Shown: one piece after another, positions 6,825-9,408 of the stretch
Layout: every line of letters starts with the position of its first letter
Position numbering within the stretch: position 1 is the first letter of the stretch
Source of the DNA: Spirochaetota bacterium
GTDB lineage: Bacteria > Spirochaetota > JAGLSM01
Reading direction: 5' to 3'
NCBI GenBank assembly: GCA_023135745.1
Contig: JAGLSM010000045.1
Location: forward strand, 1 to 9,408
DNA length: 9,408 bases
The notes under the pieces: generated by a model
Told to the model about the DNA's origin: nothing
Database searches by the model: none
What the model saw: only the letters and a program-made list of their open reading frames with translations
Made by a program: the position numbers and the translations under genes

Positions 6825-7869
6825 ACTTAAAGATATATCAAAAAAACTCGACACCTTCACTCTGAGAAAAACATCTTTTGCTGTTGAGAAAGGTGAATAC
6901 TTCATACTGCTTGGTGAATCAGGTGTCGGGAAAACAGTAATACTGGAAATAATTGCAGGCCTGATAAAACCTGATACAGGAAGTGTTTTAAAAAACCAAA
7001 CGGACCTTGGCAATTTATCCTTAAAAAATAGAGGTATAGGCCTTGTTTATCAGGATCAGGCACTATTCCCAAATATGACAGTAAGGGAAAACATAGCTTT
7101 TCCCATGAAAGCCCGTAGTTTATCCAGGGATGCAATTCAGTCAAAACTTGAAGAACTCGCACGTAAAATGGGTATTTCAGACATCCTTAACCAAAGTACC
7201 ACGACTCTATCCATCGGGCAGGCGCAAAGAACGGCGCTCGCGCGCACTCTTTCCTCCGACCCCGAAATTCTGCTGCTTGATGAACCGCTTTCATCGCTGG
7301 ATGTACAGGCAAAATCAGAACTACGTAAACTCCTGCGTGAAATAAACAAAAACGGCCAGACAATCATTCATGTTACTCATGACTATGAAGAGGCAATCGC
7401 CCTGGGATCGAGCATTGCCGTCATGGAAAACGGAAGTATTTCACAAGTCGGATCTCCCGATGATGTTTTTCATCATCCTAAATCAGAATTCATAGCAAGA
7501 TTCACGGGAATAAAGAATTTTTTCAGGGGTGAACTTCTTCATGATGAAACGCAAACAAAAGCATTTTTGTCGGATACAGCTAAACTCTACGTTATGACCG
7601 ACAATCCTCCATCAAAAGGTTTTTTGATAATTGACGGTGAAGACGTAACCATTTCAAATGAACAAACCAGAACAAGCGCCCGCAATTCCTTCAAGGGAAT
7701 CATTACAGGAATTGAAAAGGTCCGCGTGGGAATAGAAATAATTATTGAATCAGAAATAAAAATATCAGCTCATATAAGCAAAAGCTCATTAACAACTCTC
7801 GATCTTTATCAGGGCAAAGAAGTCTGGGCAAGTTTCAAAGCAAGCGCTGCAAGGTTTATAAAAGAGTAA
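6817..7869 (+). CDS. wtpC: Tungstate/molybdate ABC transporter ATP-binding protein, WtpC/ModC type
   Basis: Hydrolyses ATP to power oxyanion uptake through WtpB. Walker A is GESGVGKT (33-40), the Q-loop lies in VYQDQALFPNMTV, Walker B is ILLLDEP with Asp155 and Glu156, and the switch His is His188 in HVTHDYEEA. The ABC signature reads LSIGQ (131-135) where LSGGQ is usual, a change at the third position. After the ATPase domain (about 1-235), residues 270-348 form a TOBE-like regulatory region typical of ModC/CysA/PotA-type ATPases and possibly able to bind oxyanion. The length of 350 aa is normal. AAGGGA at 6803-6808 lies 8 nt before the ATG. Only 4 bp separate its stop from the next gene. 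Confidence 0.94.
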   Translation: MLELKDISKKLDTFTLRKTSFAVEKGEYFILLGESGVGKTVILEIIAGLIKPDTGSVLKNQTDLGNLSLKNRGIGLVYQDQALFPNMTVRENIAFPMKARSLSRDAIQSKLEELARKMGISDILNQSTTTLSIGQAQRTALARTLSSDPEILLLDEPLSSLDVQAKSELRKLLREINKNGQTIIHVTHDYEEAIALGSSIAVMENGSISQVGSPDDVFHHPKSEFIARFTGIKNFFRGELLHDETQTKAFLSDTAKLYVMTDNPPSKGFLIIDGEDVTISNEQTRTSARNSFKGIITGIEKVRVGIEIIIESEIKISAHISKSSLTTLDLYQGKEVWASFKASAARFIKE

Positions 7870-7873
7870 AATT

Positions 7874-9037
7874 ATGAATATAAATAACTCAACACTGGAA
7901 CAGAAAAACATGATAATGATCGGAGCTGCCGAGCGCAATGTAGGCAAAACCGAATTCGCCTGCACACTGATTAAAAAAGCAAAGTCAGCAGGAGATGTTA
8001 TTGCCCTGAAAGTCACAACGATTAAGGAAAAGGATGGAGACTGTCCGCGTGGAGGAGAAGGTTGCGGGGTATGCACCTCCCTTGAAGGCAATTTTTCAAT
8101 CACAGTAGAAGAAAATAAAAAGTCTGATAAGGATACATCAAGAATGCTTGCCGCAGGGGCAGCAAAGGTCTACTGGCTCAGAGTCCTGAAAGAACATTTA
8201 ACAGAAGGCATTGACGCGTTTTTAAAAATGATTCCTGCAGGTACACCTGTGGTATGCGAATCAAACAGCCTTCGCCTTGTTTTGAAACCCGGGATTTTTG
8301 TAGTCATTAGAGAAAAAGGTTCAGATAAAGTAAAAGAGTCCTGCAGGAATGTTATAGATATGACTGATAAATTTTTAATATTCAACGGAAACGGATTTGA
8401 AAATCCCATAGACAGTTTCTTCTTTAACAACGGAAAATGGATTGTGAAAAAAAATGCTTCTGCAATAATACTTGCAGGAGGCAAAAGCAGCCGCATGGGC
8501 CGGGACAAATCAATGATGCCTGTTACTGGAAAACCGATGATAGAACATATCAGCGATATATTAAAAAATCATTTTAAGGATATATTAATAGGAACCAATG
8601 ATCCTGATAAATACTCATTTCTGGAATTAAAAACAATCATGGATCAGATGCCGGATCAAGGTCCGCTGATGGGAATACTATCCTGTCTTGAAGAATCTCC
8701 TAATGATCTTAATTTTGTCACAGCATGCGATCAGCCTAATATCAATCCTGAATTTATAGATATGATGCTGGAACAAGCTGCGGATTACGATGCTGTAATT
8801 CCCGTCTCATTAAATGGAAAAAACGAACCTCTATTTGCAATTTATAAAAAAAGTATAACTCCCGTAATTAAAAATTTACTGAAAAATGAGAAACGCCGTA
8901 TTAGCGCATTATTTGAAATAATAAATGTAAAATACATCAATTTTGACAGCCAGGCCTGGTACCAAAACCTTAACACAATAGAAGATTACAAAAACTACAG
9001 GAGTACAAACAGTGATAACATTTCAAGAAGCCTATGA
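7874..9037 (+). CDS. mobA: P-loop/Cys-cluster domain fused to MobA (molybdenum cofactor guanylyltransferase)
   Basis: A two-domain protein of 387 residues. Residues 198-380 are MobA: IILAGGKSSRMGRDKSMM is the GTP-binding signature, followed by DQGPLMGILS, TACDQPN and the C-terminal NTIEDYKNY. This half transfers GMP from GTP to (metal-)molybdopterin, making the dinucleotide needed by formate dehydrogenase. Residues 12-195 are a separate domain with a P-loop, GAAERNVGKT (17-26), and a cysteine group at Cys57, Cys64 and Cys67 (C-x6-C-x2-C), plus Cys30. The motif CESNSLR occurs later. MobA is often paired with the GTPase MobB, but this domain does not have the usual MobB P-loop sequence, so it may be a divergent MobB or a different P-loop family. 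A weak ribosome site (AAAGAG, 7861-7866) precedes the start 4 bp after wtpC. It is a genuine single frame with no stop between the halves. Confidence 0.9.
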   Translation: MNINNSTLEQKNMIMIGAAERNVGKTEFACTLIKKAKSAGDVIALKVTTIKEKDGDCPRGGEGCGVCTSLEGNFSITVEENKKSDKDTSRMLAAGAAKVYWLRVLKEHLTEGIDAFLKMIPAGTPVVCESNSLRLVLKPGIFVVIREKGSDKVKESCRNVIDMTDKFLIFNGNGFENPIDSFFFNNGKWIVKKNASAIILAGGKSSRMGRDKSMMPVTGKPMIEHISDILKNHFKDILIGTNDPDKYSFLELKTIMDQMPDQGPLMGILSCLEESPNDLNFVTACDQPNINPEFIDMMLEQAADYDAVIPVSLNGKNEPLFAIYKKSITPVIKNLLKNEKRRISALFEIINVKYINFDSQAWYQNLNTIEDYKNYRSTNSDNISRSL

Positions 9038-9408
9038 CAGAGTCATTGAAGAAAAACTGACCCTTAATACAGAGCAAATCCCGTTTCAGTCCGCCCTCGG
9101 CCGTATACTTGCTGAAGACATTGTATCCGACATGGATATGCCTCCTTTTAATAAATCCGCGATGGACGGATATGCCTGTAGACGCGAGGATATTACAAAC
9201 GAACTAAGTATTATAGAAACCATTCCTGCCGGACATATCCCTAAAAAGAAAGTAACGAAAAATACATGTTCCAAAATTATGACAGGAGCAGTTATTCCGG
9301 ACGGAGCGGACTGTGTAATAATTATTGAAAAAACAACTGAAACATCGACTGATAAAATACGTTTCATGGATGATAACACTGCCGACAACATCTGTATCAA
9401 GGGTGAAG
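9012..9408 (+). CDS. moeA: Molybdopterin molybdenumtransferase MoeA, N-terminal 132 residues (3' end outside window)
   Basis: The frame runs open to the window end. It begins at GTG 9012, supported by AGGAG at 8999-9003 with 8 nt spacing. The start lies inside the mobA-fusion gene, overlapping it by 26 bp. The peptide begins ITFQEAYDRVIEE and carries MoeA domain III/I marks: ALGRILAEDI, MPPFNKSAMDGYA (Met51-Asp52 in MDGY), IPAGHIPKK, then KIMTGAVIPDGADCVIIIE (Asp100 in GAD) and NICIKGE at the edge. MoeA inserts molybdate, or tungstate, into adenylylated molybdopterin. Its place after the transporter and MobA fits a cofactor-supply operon. Archaeal-type and bacterial MoeA cannot be told apart, nor a C-terminal fusion excluded, from this part alone. 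Confidence 0.93.
   Translation, partial: MITFQEAYDRVIEEKLTLNTEQIPFQSALGRILAEDIVSDMDMPPFNKSAMDGYACRREDITNELSIIETIPAGHIPKKKVTKNTCSKIMTGAVIPDGADCVIIIEKTTETSTDKIRFMDDNTADNICIKGE

Noticed and set aside
1..9408. CRISPR arrays, tRNA/rRNA genes, insertion sequences or defence genes
   Set aside because: No spaced direct repeats, tRNA-like folds, transposase motifs or terminal inverted repeats were seen; genes fill nearly all of the window and form a consistent metabolic set.

Overview
The window is one co-oriented (+ strand) block of ten genes for formate metabolism and molybdenum/tungsten supply. The first gene is cut at its 5' end and the last at its 3' end. Nothing convincing lies on the minus strand. 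The sequence is AT-rich, genes are tightly packed with four overlapping junctions, and strong GGAG-type ribosome sites recur. The gene set (iron-sulfur-rich NAD(P)-linked formate dehydrogenase, Wtp-type oxyanion transporter, MobA and MoeA) points to an anaerobic bacterium. Desulfobacterota, Spirochaetota or a related anaerobic lineage would fit, but the sequence alone does not settle the phylum.

Region 1 (1-4418), formate module: the C-terminal part of a NuoF/HydB-like diaphorase subunit with an added 2x[4Fe-4S] ferredoxin domain; a 913-residue NuoG-like plus molybdopterin formate dehydrogenase catalytic subunit with cysteine, not selenocysteine, at the active site; and a FocA-type formate/nitrite channel. 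Together they would interconvert formate and CO2 in the cytoplasm with NAD(P)H (possibly with ferredoxin) and move formate across the inner membrane. A perfect 10-bp hairpin closes this unit.

Region 2 (4419-4508), control region: after the hairpin comes an inverted repeat, TCGTTATG-N10-CATATCGA. Its half-sites and spacing match the ModE operator consensus as I remember it. It overlaps a possible -10 element and abuts the ribosome site of the next gene.

Region 3 (4509-9408), metal and cofactor module: a 61-residue Cys/His-containing protein of unknown function; a stand-alone ModE DNA-binding domain without molybdate-binding Mop/TOBE domains; a lipoprotein WtpA-type tungstate/molybdate binding protein, WtpB permease and WtpC ATPase; a two-domain protein joining an unusual P-loop domain with a Cys cluster to MobA; and the start of MoeA. 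The proposed logic is that the transporter imports MoO4/WO4, MoeA inserts the metal into molybdopterin, MobA makes the guanine dinucleotide form, and the formate dehydrogenase uses the product. The ModE-like protein probably controls its own operon.

The main points for a second look are the ModE-like operator in front of a regulator with no sensor domain, the small Cys/His protein encoded just before it, a Leu where WtpA proteins are expected to carry a metal-coordinating Glu, and the unusual N-terminal domain fused to MobA.
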